A stretch of 64,000 nucleotides of DNA from Aeromonas fluvialis (GCF_000819885.1 NZ_CDBO01000008.1:1-64000); one strand, 5' to 3'. Positions 1-9,753 are shown, counted from the first letter of the stretch. Notes: generated by a model not told the origin, from the sequence alone. Numbers and translations are program-made.

Positions 1-365
1 TATCTTGACGAACACCGATATCCGCTGCTTACACCAGTCAGGAATGTGCCGTGTGCGGCTATATTCACCCCGCTAACCGCAGATCACCGAGTCTTTTTGT
101 GTGCGGCAAGTGTGACAATACTGACAATGCAGATCACAACGCATCTCTGGTAATAAAAAAGCGGGCTATTACGTTAATTTTGGACTCTGGAACGGAGTTA
201 TCAGCAGCTGATGTGTTAACAACCGCCGCTGATATTGGGCGTGGAAGGAAACGTAAGACTGGCAGGGTCAAAAGCTCAGCCAGCAGCTCCCAGCGAAGCG
301 TCCAAAAAAGAAAAGGTTGCGACTGCTGGTTGCACCCTTGGAAGCTCGCTGCTTTAGCTGCGTAG
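1..365 (+). pseudogene. C-terminal remnant of an IS200/IS605-family OrfB (TnpB-like) protein
   Basis: The reading frame entering from the window edge carries the zinc-ribbon tail of OrfB/TnpB proteins: TSQECAVCGY near position 33, then FVCGKCDNTDNADHN, giving two Cys pairs, followed by a basic tail. Only the last ~115 codons are in the window, and an in-frame TGA lies at 6-8, just upstream of the ribbon. After about position 270 the family-like tail (EASKKEK, ending at the TAG at 355) continues in a different frame from the one that reads to 365, so a frameshift is likely. No transposon end, TnpA gene or complete element is visible. I see a decayed copy; that it is inactive is inference. Confidence 0.7.
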
Positions 366-508
366 TTCACCACAAGATGGTCATATCATCACCACCCAGA
401 AGATCTGCACTCCAGCCTGTTTGTTATTGATAGTGACAGGCATTCGATCTTGATAGTGAAAATTAAGAAAAAATAACGTTAATATAGAAAATTGTATGTT
501 GTCGGGAA

Positions 509-537
509 TTGTCCATGCTATTCTGAAACTGTTATCC
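509..537 (+). promoter_or_regulatory. Possible hns promoter
   Basis: TTGTCC and TTATCC are separated by 17 bases, about 28 bases ahead of the hns start codon, in an AT-rich stretch. Only the spacing and the partial match to sigma-70 boxes support it. Confidence 0.3.
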
Positions 538-564
538 CTGTAACCGACTTTTTGTGAGGAAACA

Positions 565-975
565 ATGAACGAGTTTCTGAAAGTTCTGCTGAACATTCGC
601 AGTCTGCGTGCTGCTATTCGTGAGCTGCCGTTTGAGCAATTGCTGGAAGCTAAAGAGAAGTTTGACCTGGTTTACCAAGAGCGCGCCGATTCTGTTGAAC
701 AGGAGCGTGCTGAACAGGAAGTGCGTCAGCGCAAGCTGAATGAATTCACCGAAATGCTGCAGCAGGCTGGTATTGATCCTCGCGAGCTGCTTGCTACTTC
801 AGCTGCTCCGGCTGTTGCAACTGGCGCGGCCAAGAACAAGCGTGCTCCGCGTCCTGCTAAATACAAATACGAAGAAGATGGCCAGGAAAAAACCTGGACC
901 GGTCAAGGCCGTATGCCGAAAGCCATTGCTGCTCAAGTAGCGTTGGGTAAACAGCTGGACGATTTTCTCATTTAA
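565..975 (+). CDS. hns: H-NS family nucleoid-associated protein
   Basis: 136 residues, the usual H-NS length. The N-terminal ~65 residues are charged, heptad-rich helices that form the dimer and oligomer sites in this family. A proline/alanine linker follows at about residues 73-97, then the DNA-binding domain with TWTGQGRMP at 110-118, whose QGR core (114-116) inserts into the minor groove of AT-rich DNA. The ATG at 565 has GAGG just upstream. It is expected to condense the chromosome and silence AT-rich, often foreign, genes. It is monocistronic, with a clear terminator downstream. The role is known for the family; the sequence match is strong. Confidence 0.95.
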   Translation: MNEFLKVLLNIRSLRAAIRELPFEQLLEAKEKFDLVYQERADSVEQERAEQEVRQRKLNEFTEMLQQAGIDPRELLATSAAPAVATGAAKNKRAPRPAKYKYEEDGQEKTWTGQGRMPKAIAAQVALGKQLDDFLI

Positions 976-1000
976 TTCGTGTTATTAAAACGCCGACACA

Positions 1001-1031
1001 AGGCCGCCGCGATATGGCGGCCTGATTTTTT
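1001..1031 (+). terminator. Rho-independent terminator of hns
   Basis: AGGCCGCC and GGCGGCCT form an 8-bp stem around GCGATAT, followed by a T-rich run. It lies 25 bases after the hns stop. Confidence 0.85.
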
Positions 1032-1119
1032 ACTGGGTTGAGTGCGGATTTTCGCACATGAACTAACGGTGCATCCTACTGTAGACACTTCGCTCAAAGA
1101 ACGGCTTTGATGCAGCCGA

Positions 1120-2286
1120 TCAGTCATTACCAAATAAATCGCGGGAGTAGACTTTGTCACTGACGTCAGCCAACTCTTCCACCAAGCGATTCGCCAAGAT
1201 CACATCACTGCTCTGTTTAAATTCAGCCAAGTTAGTCATCACCTGAGAACGGAAAAAAGTCGGTTCAGTCAGCGTGGGTTCATAAATCACGACGTCGATC
1301 CCTTTGGCTTTGATCCGTTTCATGACACCTTGAATGGCAGAGGCGCGGAAATTATCCGAACCTGCTTTCATGACCAACCGGTAGATCCCGACACGCTTTG
1401 GATTTCGACGGATCACCGAGTCAGCGATAAAATCCTTACGGGTCGTATTGGAGTCCACAATGGCGCGGATCAGGTTATTGGGTACATTGCTGTAGTTTGC
1501 CAGCAGTTGCTTGGTATCTTTGGGCAAACAGTAGCCACCATAGCCAAATGAGGGGTTGTTGTAATGGTTGCCAATGCGCGGATCAAGGCCGATGCCATCG
1601 ATCACTTGCCGACTATCCAACCCGTGCATTTGGGCATAGGTATCAAGCTCATTGAAAAATGCGACCCGCATCGCCAGATAGGTATTGGCAAATAGTTTGA
1701 TTGCTTCGGCTTCTGTGCTGTCGGTAAACAGCACGGGCACATCTTTCTTGATAGCCCCTTCCAACAGCAGGTTGGCGAACACTTGAGCCCGTTCGGATCG
1801 CTCGCCCACCACGATGCGAGAGGGGTGCAAATTGTCATACAGGGCACGTCCTTCGCGCAAAAATTCTGGCGAGAAAATCAGGTTGGCACAACCCAGTTCT
1901 TCACGCAGGCGAGCCGTGAATCCAACGGGCACGGTAGATTTAATCACCATTACCGCATTTGGATTAATCGCCAATACATCCTTCACCACCGATTCGACAG
2001 TGCTGGTGTTGAAATAGTTGGTCTCGGGATCATAATCGGTCGGTGTGGCAATAATGACAAAATCGGCGCCTTGATAGGCATCTGTTTTATGCAGGGTTGC
2101 GCGGAGATTAAGCGGGTGATGGGTGAGATATGCTTCGATTTCTTGGTCCACGATGGGGGAGCGCTTCTGATTGATCATCTCTACCTTGCTGGCAATGACA
2201 TCAACGGCGACCACTTCATGGTGCTGGGCTAATAGAATGGCGTTGGAAAGCCCAACATAGCCGGTTCCGGCAATAGCGATTTTCAT
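1120..2286 (-). CDS. ugd: UDP-glucose 6-dehydrogenase
   Basis: 388 residues, matching E. coli Ugd (388). It oxidises UDP-glucose twice with NAD+ to UDP-glucuronate, the donor for capsule, LPS and aminoarabinose sugars. The NAD-binding Rossmann motif GTGYVG is at residues 7-12, the central signature STVPVGFT at 117-124, and the catalytic cysteine is Cys253 in GGYCLPKD. The ATG at 2286 fits family N-termini, which begin directly with the Rossmann strand. No other polysaccharide gene is adjacent, so its product pathway here is open. It converges with hns. Confidence 0.95.
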   Translation of the reverse strand: MKIAIAGTGYVGLSNAILLAQHHEVVAVDVIASKVEMINQKRSPIVDQEIEAYLTHHPLNLRATLHKTDAYQGADFVIIATPTDYDPETNYFNTSTVESVVKDVLAINPNAVMVIKSTVPVGFTARLREELGCANLIFSPEFLREGRALYDNLHPSRIVVGERSERAQVFANLLLEGAIKKDVPVLFTDSTEAEAIKLFANTYLAMRVAFFNELDTYAQMHGLDSRQVIDGIGLDPRIGNHYNNPSFGYGGYCLPKDTKQLLANYSNVPNNLIRAIVDSNTTRKDFIADSVIRRNPKRVGIYRLVMKAGSDNFRASAIQGVMKRIKAKGIDVVIYEPTLTEPTFFRSQVMTNLAEFKQSSDVILANRLVEELADVSDKVYSRDLFGND

Positions 2287-2333
2287 TATTTATCCTGGTC
2301 CAGATTTAATGTTGATAGTGAGCCGTGGCACAT

Positions 2334-2362
2334 ATTATATGCGTTGTGCATATTCTGGTCGA
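2334..2362 (-). promoter_or_regulatory. Probable ugd promoter
   Basis: On the minus strand TCGACC is followed after 17 bases by a perfect TATAAT (2334-2339). This would start transcription about 40 bases before the ugd ATG. Confidence 0.5.
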
Positions 2363-2603
2363 AAAGAAATACCTCTCTCCGGTTTAAAATGAACGCTGAA
2401 TCTGGCAAGTCGTCCGCATGAATGGCGGGACAAGCGTATGAACGGCCACTTTTTGTTCGCGCAGTCCTCCGATTCTGCTCAACGATCTCCTCTCAACGCC
2501 CTTTCTGGAAATGGTGTTCACAGACTCCGGAACCACTGTTCAACTTCATCGGAATACGCACATTGGGAAGGGAAACAGGAACGCAGAGCTACAGGATTGA
2601 GAG
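2363..2603. other. Intergenic stretch upstream of ugd, nothing recognised
   Basis: Between the ugd promoter and the ppaC terminator, open frames exist but show no family resemblance and no convincing ribosome-binding site. No repeat or RNA gene was recognised. Confidence 0.4.
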
Positions 2604-2630
2604 AAAAAACCCTGCGCAGAGGCAGGGCTT
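2604..2630 (-). terminator. Terminator of ppaC
   Basis: Read on the minus strand, CCCTGCC and its complement form a hairpin followed by six T, about 26 bases after the ppaC stop. Confidence 0.8.
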
Positions 2631-2655
2631 TGGAATAGGTTATGGCGAGGGAGGA

Positions 2656-3552
2656 TCAGGCCTTGGCCAGCAGCTCCATCACCCAGGGCAGACCCTGCTT
2701 CTTGCGGCTGACAAAGCCCGGGTGGTAGCTGGACTCTGCCGGTACTTTAGCGTGCTCGGTAAAGTAGATACGGCTGGCAGCCGCAGTCAGGTCAGTTACC
2801 ATCAACACGAAGAAGTCGAGCCCTTCGCTCGCCACGCGCAGGGCCATCTCCTGCTGCAGGGCTGGCAGGTGCTCGGCCAGCTGCTGCTCGCTGCCCACTT
2901 CGATCTGGCTCATGATGAAGCTGCAACCTTCCGCCTGAAACGCTTTCTCATCCTGCTGCAGCAGTTGAGCCGGAGTCAGGCCGCTCAGGTCGGTTTTCGC
3001 CATCAGCAGCTGTTGGCCGAACTCGGCCAGTGATACTTCGGCCAGCGGTGCCAGACGCTCACAAGCGATCTTGTCCTGCTCGGTGGTGGTCGGCGAGGTG
3101 AGACAGAGGGTGTCGCTCATGATGGCGCCCAGCATCAGGCGAGCCTGGCTGCGGGTCACGGTGCCTTGCTGGCTCAGCAGATCGAAGGCGATGGTGCAGG
3201 TGCAGCCGACGGCCCGGATCCAGGCATCCAGCGGAGACTGGGTGACCAGAGTGCCGAGACGGTGGTGATCCACCAGACCCAGTACATTGGCTTGTGCCAG
3301 TGTGGCAGGGCCCTGTTCCAGATCACTGAAATCCACCAGCCAGACATCTTCACCGGTCAGATTTTTGGTCAGCAACTCGGGCTCGCTGACGCCAGCCTGC
3401 TCCAGAATAAAACGGGTTTCGGTGCGCAGGTCACCCAGACGCCATGGGGTGGCCTGACGGCCCTGGCCATTGAGCCAGTCGGTGATAACCAGCGCACTGC
3501 AGATACTGTCGCTATCAGGATTCTTGTGACCAAAAACGTGGATCATAGACAA
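2656..3552 (-). CDS. ppaC: Manganese-dependent inorganic pyrophosphatase (family II)
   Basis: 298 residues, close to the 300-310 of family II pyrophosphatases. The DHH-superfamily metal site is visible: HKNPDSD at residues 9-15 (His9, Asp13, Asp15), Asp74 in VDFSD, DHH at 95-97 and Asp147 in MSDT. The DHHA2 substrate domain follows, with the family's SRKKQ motif near the C-terminus. It hydrolyses pyrophosphate released by biosynthesis. ATG at 3552 and at 3546 (Met3) are both possible. It has its own terminator and is separated from recN by about 290 bases. A family I enzyme may exist elsewhere in the genome. Confidence 0.93.
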   Translation of the reverse strand: MSMIHVFGHKNPDSDSICSALVITDWLNGQGRQATPWRLGDLRTETRFILEQAGVSEPELLTKNLTGEDVWLVDFSDLEQGPATLAQANVLGLVDHHRLGTLVTQSPLDAWIRAVGCTCTIAFDLLSQQGTVTRSQARLMLGAIMSDTLCLTSPTTTEQDKIACERLAPLAEVSLAEFGQQLLMAKTDLSGLTPAQLLQQDEKAFQAEGCSFIMSQIEVGSEQQLAEHLPALQQEMALRVASEGLDFFVLMVTDLTAAASRIYFTEHAKVPAESSYHPGFVSRKKQGLPWVMELLAKA

Positions 3553-3710
3553 AGCCTCACAATTGGATACCCATAAAGGGGGGAAACACTATGCGAAATC
3601 CGCCACATGAAGGCAACCGGATCCACGCCCATGTTGCTGCCAGCTTCGTCTAACTCGCCATTTTATTGATCTGGGTCGGTAATCCTGGCGCGAGTTCAGT
3701 TCTCACAGTT

Positions 3711-3745
3711 GGCTATTGGCTATTGGCTATTGGCTATTGGCTATT
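3711..3745. repeat. Five tandem copies of the heptamer GGCTATT
   Basis: GGCTATT is repeated five times without error between recN and ppaC, downstream of recN and about 160 bases upstream of ppaC. Such perfect short arrays change copy number by slipped-strand mispairing. Because it lies outside genes, any effect would be on ppaC expression or recN mRNA. Confidence 0.95.
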
Positions 3746-3846
3746 GCTGACTGTGCAGGCTGCGGCACTCGTCCATGCCTGCGCAGTCAGCATATTTGGC
3801 CAGTTCTATCAGTCGCCATCGCTGCAAATCGGCTTTATTGCCAGAT

Positions 3847-5511
3847 TCAACGACGCAGCAGCTCGCGGGCGTTGGCCAGGGTGTTGTCGGTGATCTGGTC
3901 GCCACCAAGCAGGCGTGCCAGCTCATTGAGACGGGCTGTCTCATCAAGGGCACTCATTTGGGTTTCGGTGGTTTTGCCATCGGTATGCTTGCTCACCACC
4001 ATATGCTGGTGGCCGTTGCCTGCCACCTGAGGCAAGTGAGTGACCACCATCACCTGAGTGGACTCCCCGAGCTGGCGTAGCAGGCGACCTACCACCGCGG
4101 CAGTCGGGCCGCTGATCCCCACATCCACCTCATCGAAAATCAGAGTCGGGGTTGAGACCTTGCGGGCGCTGATCACCACGATGGCGAGGCTGATACGGGA
4201 CAGTTCACCGCCTGAGGCCACCTTGCCAAGCGGCTGGATCGGTTGGCCCGGGTTGGTGGTGACCATAAATTCCACCCGATCTATACCCAGCGGAGAGAGG
4301 CTGCTCTGGGCATCGGGGCGCACTTCGATGGCAAAGCGGCCATCGGGCATCGCCAGTTCGTGCATGCTGCTGGTTACCTTGGCGCCCAGCTCCTGGGCGT
4401 AACGCTGACGGCTCTGACTCAGGGCTTCGGCGGCCTGGACAAACGCCTGACGCGCGTCGGCCAGCTCATCTTCCATCCCCTCTAGCCGCTCTTCGTCAGA
4501 GTTGAGGCGAGCAAGATCAGAGGCCAGCTCCTGGTGGTGCAGGGCCAGATCTGCCGGTTTGACGTGGTGCTTGCGGGCCAGATTGATTGCCTTGGAGAGG
4601 CGAGCTTCCAGCTCGTTGAAGCGTTCGGGATCCAGCTCCAGCCGATCGAGATAGCTGCGCAGCTCGCTGTGGCTCTCCTGCACCCCGATCAGTGCTTCGT
4701 TCAGCATCTCCAGCACCGGATTGAGGCGGCTGTCCATGCTGACCAGCCCCTCGGCGCGATCGACGGCTGATTGCAGCAGCCCTGCGATAGTGGTCTCTTC
4801 GTTGTCATAGAGCAGATCGAGGCAGGCGCCGCACTCCTGCATCAACTCGGTGCCGTTGGCGAGACGCTGGTGCTCCTCTTCTATCTCCTCAAATTCCCCC
4901 GGTTGCAGGGCGAATTCGTCCAGCTCCTGCACCTGATACTCGATCAGCTGGCGGCGGGCCTCCCGCTGCTGCTGCTCGGCCTTGAGCCGGTTCAGCTCGT
5001 TTTGCAGTTGACGCCACTGCTGATAGTGCTGGCGCACCTCATCGAGCAGCAGATGGTGGCCGGCGTAGCCGTCGAGCAGGGCGAGCTGGTAGTCGGGTTT
5101 GAGCAGCATCTGGTGGGCATGCTGACCGTGCACGTTGACCAGCAGCTGGCCCAGATTCTTGAGCTGTGTGAGGGGGACGGGCACGCCGTTGATATAGCTG
5201 CGTGAGCGGCCCTCGGCGGAGATGACTCGCCGGACGATACACTCACCTTCGTTTTCCAGCTCGTTGGTAGCGAGCCAGGCGCGGGCTGCCGGGTTGTTGT
5301 CTAGCAGGAATCGGGCGCTGACCTCGCTTTTGTCGCTATCGGGTCGCACCATGCCCGCTTCGGCCCGCTCTCCGAGGCAGAGACCGAGGGCGTCGATGGC
5401 GATGGATTTACCCGCACCTGTCTCACCGGTGATGCAGGTCATTCCCGGTTGCAGATCGAGTTCGAGAAACTTGACGATGGCGAAGTTGTTGACGGTCAGC
5501 TGGGTCAGCAT
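3847..5511 (-). CDS. recN: DNA repair protein RecN (SMC-like ATPase)
   Basis: 554 residues, near E. coli RecN (553). Walker A GETGAGKS is at residues 29-36. Two long charged coiled-coil arms occupy roughly residues 150-370, and the C-terminal lobe has the ABC signature region GGELSRIS and Walker B LIFDEVD. RecN is an SMC-family protein recruited to double-strand breaks that supports RecA recombination. The ATG at 5511 begins the conserved MLTQLTVNNFAIV. LexA boxes lie directly upstream, as in E. coli. It is transcribed in the same direction as nadK, but nadK has its own terminator upstream. Confidence 0.96.
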   Translation of the reverse strand: MLTQLTVNNFAIVKFLELDLQPGMTCITGETGAGKSIAIDALGLCLGERAEAGMVRPDSDKSEVSARFLLDNNPAARAWLATNELENEGECIVRRVISAEGRSRSYINGVPVPLTQLKNLGQLLVNVHGQHAHQMLLKPDYQLALLDGYAGHHLLLDEVRQHYQQWRQLQNELNRLKAEQQQREARRQLIEYQVQELDEFALQPGEFEEIEEEHQRLANGTELMQECGACLDLLYDNEETTIAGLLQSAVDRAEGLVSMDSRLNPVLEMLNEALIGVQESHSELRSYLDRLELDPERFNELEARLSKAINLARKHHVKPADLALHHQELASDLARLNSDEERLEGMEDELADARQAFVQAAEALSQSRQRYAQELGAKVTSSMHELAMPDGRFAIEVRPDAQSSLSPLGIDRVEFMVTTNPGQPIQPLGKVASGGELSRISLAIVVISARKVSTPTLIFDEVDVGISGPTAAVVGRLLRQLGESTQVMVVTHLPQVAGNGHQHMVVSKHTDGKTTETQMSALDETARLNELARLLGGDQITDNTLANARELLRR

Positions 5512-5538
5512 GGTCTCATCCTGTATAGGTCAACATTA

Positions 5539-5554
5539 CTGTGTATGCATCCAG
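5539..5554 (-). promoter_or_regulatory. LexA (SOS) box 2 of recN
   Basis: CTGTGTATGCATCCAG fits the SOS consensus CTG-N10-CAG and lies about 30 bases before the recN start. The TATACT adjoining it could be the promoter -10. Confidence 0.7.
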
Positions 5555-5560
5555 TATATA

Positions 5561-5576
5561 CTGGTCTTATATACAG
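5561..5576 (-). promoter_or_regulatory. LexA (SOS) box 1 of recN
   Basis: On the minus strand CTGTATATAAGACCAG is a close match to the LexA consensus CTG-N10-CAG with an AT-rich core. Paired boxes upstream of recN are typical. Confidence 0.8.
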
Positions 5577-5699
5577 TAAAGAGGGCGCCGTCATTTTTAA
5601 TACAGTAAAGGTGCGCCAGTGCGGTATAGCTATGAGAATGCGGTACTGACTATTGGCGCGTGGTACTGATATGAGAGCGCAGAGGGACATGTTGCCACG

Positions 5700-5736
5700 A
5701 AAGAAAAGAGAAGGGCGCCTATTCAGGTGCCCTTCT
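5700..5736 (-). terminator. Terminator of nadK
   Basis: AGAAGGGCACCT and its near-perfect complement pair around a six-base loop. On the minus strand the hairpin is followed by CTCTTTTCTTT. Confidence 0.75.
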
Positions 5737-5763
5737 GACAATGTCGTTGTCGGTCAGCGCCGA

Positions 5764-6648
5764 TTAAAACAGCTTGCTGCCCCAGCCGAGTTTGTTGCGC
5801 AGTACATGGAAGTAGCTGTAGTCGAGGGGATGCACCAGATGAAGCTGGTGGTGGCTCTTCTTGATGAGGATCTCGTCCCCCGGGTGCACAGCCAGCGTCA
5901 CCTGGCCGTCACAGCTCACCTGCATGGCATCGTCCTGATTGTCCGGTGAGACCAACAGGCGCACTTCGCTGTCGGCATCGAGCACTATGGGGCGGCTGCT
6001 CAGAGTGTGCGGGAACATGGGCACCAGCGTGATGGCGTTGAGTTTGGGGGTGAGAATGGGGCCGCCCGCGGAAAGTGAATAGGCTGTGGAGCCGGTCGGG
6101 GTGGCCACTATGATGCCGTCCGAGCGCTGGCTATACATAAAGCTGCCATCGATATAGACCTCGAACTCGATCATGTGGGCGATCTTGCCCGGGTGCAGCA
6201 CGGCCTCGTTAACTGCCAGATTGCTCGACTTGCGCTCGCCGTGGCGATAGACCGAGGCCTCCAGCAGGAAGCGGTGTTCGCTCTTGTAGTGGCCGGAGAG
6301 CACCTGCTCCAGCGGCAGCAGATAATCTTGCGGTGAGAGGTCGGTCAGAAAACCGAGGTTACCCCGGTTGACCCCGATCACCGCCACATCGAAGCGAGAT
6401 AGCACCCGGGCCGCCCCCAGCATATTGCCGTCACCGCCGACCACGATGGCGAGATCGGCCTGCTGGCCCAGCTGTACCAGATCCATCACATCTTCTTCGA
6501 GGATGCTGAGTGTCTGGGCGACCCGGCTCTCGACCAGTACCCGAAAGCCGCGGGCGATCAGGTATTGATGCAGGCCGGCCAGCGTCTGGTTAGCCCCCTC
6601 ATGGTGGGGTTTGCCAATCAGGGCGATGGTTTTGAACGGAGAATCCAT
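5764..6648 (-). CDS. nadK: NAD kinase
   Basis: 294 residues from the ATG at 6648, matching E. coli NadK (292). The frame is open further upstream, but the upstream 68 codons have no family match and the true N-terminus [14 protein letters not shown] is typical. GGDGN at residues 71-75 is the ATP/NAD-binding signature, and a second conserved segment reads [12 protein letters not shown] near residues 183-194. It phosphorylates NAD+ to NADP+ in the cytoplasm. It is divergent from grpE and shares a 292-base control region with it, and it has its own terminator. Confidence 0.95.
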   Translation of the reverse strand: MDSPFKTIALIGKPHHEGANQTLAGLHQYLIARGFRVLVESRVAQTLSILEEDVMDLVQLGQQADLAIVVGGDGNMLGAARVLSRFDVAVIGVNRGNLGFLTDLSPQDYLLPLEQVLSGHYKSEHRFLLEASVYRHGERKSSNLAVNEAVLHPGKIAHMIEFEVYIDGSFMYSQRSDGIIVATPTGSTAYSLSAGGPILTPKLNAITLVPMFPHTLSSRPIVLDADSEVRLLVSPDNQDDAMQVSCDGQVTLAVHPGDEILIKKSHHQLHLVHPLDYSYFHVLRNKLGWGSKLF

Positions 6649-6826
6649 AGTCTGTCTGATCTGGGGTGGATAATGCGGGCCAGTATACAGTGCTTTGCTC
6701 CGCTTGTGACGCTCTCCCGTGTGACGGGGCCGGCTATCCCCTTGAGGCAGCTGGTTAAAGGGTGAGCTGCAACGCCAAGAAACAGCCGCTTGCGGCAGAT
6801 CATCCACCCTGATTGGCTTTTTACCC

Positions 6827-6854
6827 CTTGAAAGCCGGGGATGCATCCCCATAA
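6827..6854 (+). promoter_or_regulatory. Sigma-32 heat-shock promoter of grpE
   Basis: CTTGAAA (6827-6833), 13 bases, then CCCCATAA (6847-6854) is a near-perfect match to the RpoH consensus. It lies about 85 bases upstream of the grpE ATG. Confidence 0.9.
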
Positions 6855-6940
6855 TAGCGCCAACATAGTCGGTCTGTGGTCGTCCGGTCGCTCAACCAGA
6901 CGTCAGGGCCCTCATAAGTAACCCCGGAATTGGAGATGTC

Positions 6941-7516
6941 ATGAACCACGAAGAGCAAAAGGTTGAAGCGATGGAGCAAGTGGAAGTCCAGCCAGTCGAG
7001 CCGACCGATGTAGACAGTGAAGTGACAGCCGAGCAGGCCCGCATTGCCGAACTGGAAGCACAGCTGGAAACCGCCATCCAAAAAGCGGCGGAAGAGCGTG
7101 AACGCGCCCTGCGTACCGCCGCCGAAATGGAGAACCTGCGCCGTCGTACCGAGCTGGATGTTGAGAAGGCGCACAAATTTGCCCTGGAGAAGTTTGCAGG
7201 CGAACTGCTGCCGGTGCTGGACAACCTTGAGCGTGCCATCGAACTGGCCGACAAGGAGAACGACGCCCTCACGCCGATGATCGAAGGGGTCGAACTGACC
7301 CTCAAATCCATGCAGAGCGGCGTGGCCAAGTTTGGTCTGGTGGCGCTCGACCCGATCAACCAGCCATTTGACCCCAATGCCCATCAGGCGATGAGCATGG
7401 TGCCGAGTGCCGATGTGGCCCCGAACACCGTGATCGCCGTGATGCAGAAGGGCTATGAGCTGAATGGCCGCGTGATCCGTCCGGCCATGGTGATGATCGC
7501 CAAAGCGGTCGACTGA
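6941..7516 (+). CDS. grpE: Nucleotide exchange factor GrpE
   Basis: 191 residues, near the usual 190-200. A disordered acidic N-terminus is followed by a long dimerising helix (residues about 28-95, with AEMENLRRR at its core), then the C-terminal beta domain with [15 protein letters not shown]-like [14 protein letters not shown] near residues 167-180. GrpE releases ADP from DnaK. The ATG at 6941 has a GGAGA ribosome site. A sigma-32 promoter and its own terminator indicate a single-gene heat-shock unit next to dnaK. Confidence 0.96.
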   Translation: MNHEEQKVEAMEQVEVQPVEPTDVDSEVTAEQARIAELEAQLETAIQKAAEERERALRTAAEMENLRRRTELDVEKAHKFALEKFAGELLPVLDNLERAIELADKENDALTPMIEGVELTLKSMQSGVAKFGLVALDPINQPFDPNAHQAMSMVPSADVAPNTVIAVMQKGYELNGRVIRPAMVMIAKAVD

Positions 7517-7533
7517 TTGGCTGTGGGAGCCCG

Positions 7534-7558
7534 AGCCCGCCCCATGGCGGGCTTTTTG
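7534..7558 (+). terminator. Terminator of grpE
   Basis: AGCCCGCC-CCAT-GGCGGGCT followed by five T, 17 bases after the grpE stop. Confidence 0.9.
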
Positions 7559-7651
7559 TTTCGCAGTGCAACACCTGTTCATCTTGAACGGTTTCACGGC
7601 TCAACGTGACCGCGCAACCATGACAAAGGGTGTGGTTTTTTAGGGTTGGGG

Positions 7652-7679
7652 CTTGAAGCTGCGTCTGGCGACCCCATAT
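7652..7679 (+). promoter_or_regulatory. Sigma-32 promoter P1 of dnaK-dnaJ
   Basis: CTTGAAG, 13 bases, CCCCATAT: one mismatch from the RpoH -35 and a full -10. It is about 135 bases upstream of the dnaK ATG. Confidence 0.88.
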
Positions 7680-7722
7680 AGGGTGCAAGGCCGCGGCGGC
7701 ACAAAAAATTTGATGCCGGGAG

Positions 7723-7750
7723 CTTGAAAGCCAGATTGGCAGCCCCCACC
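7723..7750 (+). promoter_or_regulatory. Possible second sigma-32 promoter of dnaK
   Basis: A perfect -35 CTTGAAA is followed after 13 bases by CCCCCACC, a poorer -10. E. coli dnaK also has tandem heat-shock promoters. Confidence 0.5.
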
Positions 7751-7814
7751 TAGCCGTTAACGCATTAAGGCGAGTTCCTCGCCAGTTTATTCAAAGTATT
7801 TGGAGATTCGTCAA

Positions 7815-9743
7815 ATGGGTAAAATCATCGGTATTGACCTGGGTACTACCAACTCCTGCGTCGCTATTCTGGATGGCGACACTGCTCGCGTGATCGAGAA
7901 CGCAGAAGGCGATCGTACTACTCCGTCCATCATTGCCTATGCCGATGATGGCGAGATCCTGGTTGGTCAGCCGGCCAAGCGTCAGGCCATCACCAACCCG
8001 AAAAACACCCTGTTCGCCATCAAGCGTCTGATCGGTCGTCGTTTTGAAGATGAAGAAGTGCAGCGTGACCTGAAAATCATGCCATACGCCATCGCCAAAG
8101 CTGACAACGGCGACGCCTGGGTTGAAGTGAAGGGCAAGAAAATGGCACCGCCGCAGATCTCTGCTGAAGTGCTGAAAAAGATGAAGAAGACCGCCGAAGA
8201 CTACCTGGGCGAGCCGGTAACCGAAGCCGTTATCACTGTTCCGGCCTACTTCAACGACGCCCAGCGTCAGGCTACCAAGGATGCCGGTCGCATCGCCGGT
8301 CTGGATGTAAAACGCATCATCAACGAGCCGACTGCTGCTGCTTTCGCCTACGGCGTAAACAAGGTCAAGGGCGAGCGCAAGGTTGCCGTCTATGACCTGG
8401 GTGGCGGTACTTTCGATATCTCCATCATCGAGATCGACGAAGTTGAAGGGGAAACCACCTTCGAAGTACTGGCGACCAACGGTAACACCCACCTGGGTGG
8501 TGAAGACTTCGACAACCGCGTCATCAACTATCTGGTAGACGAGTTCAAGCGTGAGCAGGGCATCGACCTGCGCAACGATCAGCTGGCGCTGCAGCGTCTG
8601 AAAGATGCCGCCGAGAAAGCCAAGATCGAGCTCTCTTCTGCCCAGCAGACCGACGTCAACCTGCCGTACATCACTGCAGATGCCACCGGTCCGAAGCACA
8701 TGAATATCAAGGTGACCCGCGCCAAGCTGGAATCCCTGGTGGAAGACATGGTGAAGGACTCGCTGGAGCCGGTTCGCACTGCCCTGAAAGACTCCGGTCT
8801 GGCAGTAGGCGAAATCGACGACGTGATTCTGGTCGGCGGTCAGACCCGTATGCCGATGGTTCAGAAGACTGTTGCCGAGTTCTTCGGCAAAGAGCCGCGT
8901 AAAGACGTTAACCCGGACGAAGCCGTGGCCATGGGTGCTGCCATCCAGGGCGCCGTACTGTCCGGTGACAAGACCGACGTACTGCTGCTGGACGTGACCC
9001 CGCTCTCCCTGGGTATCGAAACCATGGGCAGCGTGATGACTGCGCTCATCGAGAAGAACACCACCATCCCGACCAAGAAGTCTCAGGTGTTCTCCACTGC
9101 CGAAGACAACCAGTCTGCCGTGACCATTCACGTGCTGCAGGGTGAGCGCAAGCGCGCCAGCGACAACAAGTCTCTGGGCCAGTTCAACCTGGAAGGCATC
9201 CGTCCGGCACCGCGCGGTCTGCCGCAGGTCGAAGTGACCTTCGACATCGATGCCAACGGTATTCTGCACGTCTCTGCGAAAGACAAAGAGACCAACAAAG
9301 AGCAGAAGATCACCATCCAGGCCTCCTCTGGTCTGTCTGATGACGAGATCGAGCGCATGGTACGCGAAGCCGAAGCCAACGCGGCCGAGGACAAGAAGTT
9401 TGAAGAGCTGGTACAGGCGCGCAACCAGGCTGATGGTCTGGTCCACTCGGTACGCAAGCAGATCACTGAAGCCGGTGACGCCCTGCCTGCCGACGACAAG
9501 ACCAAGATCGAAGCCGCTCTGAGCGAGCTGGAAGCGGCCCTCAAGGGTGACGACAAGGCTGCTATCGAAGCCAAACAGCAGGCACTGCTGGAAGCGTCCC
9601 AGAAGCTGATGGAAATTGCCCAGCAGCAGGCGCAAGCCCAGGGTGCAGCCGGTGCTGACGCCGGTCAGTCCTCCTCTTCTACCAAGGCTGACGACGACGT
9701 GGTCGATGCCGAGTTCGAAGAAGTGAAAGACGACAAGAAGTAA
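7815..9743 (+). CDS. dnaK: Hsp70 chaperone DnaK
   Basis: 642 residues from the ATG at 7815; an in-frame TTG at 7800 coincides with the TGGAG ribosome site and is not the start. The actin-like ATPase opens with [10 protein letters not shown] (residues 5-14), and the second phosphate loop [11 protein letters not shown] is near 194. The conserved linker [13 protein letters not shown] is near residue 389, then the substrate-binding beta domain, the helical lid, and a C-terminal tail ending EEVKDDKK. It folds nascent and damaged proteins with DnaJ and GrpE. Its codon use is strongly optimised, as expected of a very abundant protein. Confidence 0.98.
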   Translation: MGKIIGIDLGTTNSCVAILDGDTARVIENAEGDRTTPSIIAYADDGEILVGQPAKRQAITNPKNTLFAIKRLIGRRFEDEEVQRDLKIMPYAIAKADNGDAWVEVKGKKMAPPQISAEVLKKMKKTAEDYLGEPVTEAVITVPAYFNDAQRQATKDAGRIAGLDVKRIINEPTAAAFAYGVNKVKGERKVAVYDLGGGTFDISIIEIDEVEGETTFEVLATNGNTHLGGEDFDNRVINYLVDEFKREQGIDLRNDQLALQRLKDAAEKAKIELSSAQQTDVNLPYITADATGPKHMNIKVTRAKLESLVEDMVKDSLEPVRTALKDSGLAVGEIDDVILVGGQTRMPMVQKTVAEFFGKEPRKDVNPDEAVAMGAAIQGAVLSGDKTDVLLLDVTPLSLGIETMGSVMTALIEKNTTIPTKKSQVFSTAEDNQSAVTIHVLQGERKRASDNKSLGQFNLEGIRPAPRGLPQVEVTFDIDANGILHVSAKDKETNKEQKITIQASSGLSDDEIERMVREAEANAAEDKKFEELVQARNQADGLVHSVRKQITEAGDALPADDKTKIEAALSELEAALKGDDKAAIEAKQQALLEASQKLMEIAQQQAQAQGAAGADAGQSSSSTKADDDVVDAEFEEVKDDKK

Positions 9744-9753
9744 GCCCGACCCA

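Noticed and set aside
2422-3033. 203-codon frame overlapping the ppaC end and its upstream gap
   Set aside because: It runs mostly antisense to ppaC and the part outside has no recognisable features.
7791-9635. 614-codon open frame antisense to dnaK
   Set aside because: It has no family resemblance and exists because the strongly biased codons of dnaK rarely give stops on the other strand; dnaK is unmistakable.
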